Assembly: GCA_019752975.1 (NCBI GenBank)
Contig: JAIELM010000199.1
Location: forward strand, 1 to 5,998
Direction: 5' to 3'
Origin: Undibacterium sp.
Lineage (GTDB): Bacteria > Pseudomonadota > Gammaproteobacteria > Burkholderiales > Burkholderiaceae_D
Length of the DNA: 5,998 nucleotides
This document shows, piece after piece, positions 5,938 through 5,998 of this stretch. The notes beneath the pieces were generated by a model that was not told the origin of the DNA, made no database searches, and saw only the letters and a list, made by a program, of their open reading frames with translations. Position numbers and translations under genes: made by a program. Every line of letters starts with the position of its first letter. The first letter of the stretch is position 1.

Positions 5938-5998
5938 GAGTGTTGTTTGCTTCTACCACGGGATCCAAATAGATCTCGCGCACTAAGGCATTTTGACG
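5933..5998 (-). CDS. livG: 3' end of a LivG-like ABC transporter ATPase (partial, runs off the window)
   Basis: The minus strand is open from the right edge to a TGA at 5933-5935, leaving 21 codons. The tail contains NALVREIYLDPVVEAN. The V-R-E-I-Y-L core is like the C-terminal end of LivG-family ATPases, where a V-x-x-x-Y-L-G-type motif closes the protein. It ends 7 nt before livF, where livG normally sits in liv operons. The fragment contains no catalytic motif, so the assignment rests on this tail motif and gene order. LivG would pair with LivF to power the importer. Confidence 0.65.
   Translation of the reverse strand, partial: RQNALVREIYLDPVVEANNTR

Overview
The window looks like chromosomal DNA of a betaproteobacterium, most likely of the order Burkholderiales. 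The base composition is moderate (roughly mid-to-high 40s % G+C by eye). This assignment rests on protein style, not on a database search. The support is a YbiT-type ABC-F ATPase very close to the proteobacterial consensus, a roughly 690-residue fused enoyl-CoA hydratase/3-hydroxyacyl-CoA dehydrogenase next to Liv-type transporter ATPases, and two small proteins of kinds I associate with Burkholderiales. I see no phage, IS, CRISPR, tRNA or rRNA sequence.

Layout. Positions 1-204 hold no gene I can support, only short inverted repeats. A small exported, membrane-anchored protein (205-606, minus) is divergent from an uncharacterised 203-residue protein (884-1495, plus). The roughly 280 bp between them contain a degenerate 20-bp tandem repeat, an array of 11-bp repeats and candidate promoter elements. 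The plus-strand gene runs tail-to-tail, with an 11-bp gap, into a minus-strand gene block that fills the rest of the window. In transcription order (right to left) that block is: the 3' end of a LivG-like ATPase gene (5933-5998), livF (5212-5925), a bifunctional beta-oxidation enzyme (3141-5198) and ybiT (1507-3108). The gaps are 7, 13 and 32 bp.

How the genes work together. LivG and LivF are the two ATPases of a branched-chain-amino-acid-type (HAAT) importer. Next to a PimF/FadB-like enzyme they suggest uptake of an organic acid followed by CoA-dependent beta-oxidation. A dicarboxylic, aromatic-derived or branched acid is possible, but the substrate is inferred. ybiT is a housekeeping translation factor (ABC-F) that probably has little to do with this pathway. 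A perfect extended -10 motif (TGGTATAAT) across the last codons of the enzyme gene gives it a plausible promoter of its own.

The points most worth a second look are the arginine in place of the Walker A lysine of LivF, the internal extended -10 promoter of ybiT, and the 11-bp repeat array with an inverted copy on the likely -10 box of the 203-residue protein's gene. That protein looks winged-helix-like at its N-terminus, so autoregulation is possible. I found no convincing new biological system.
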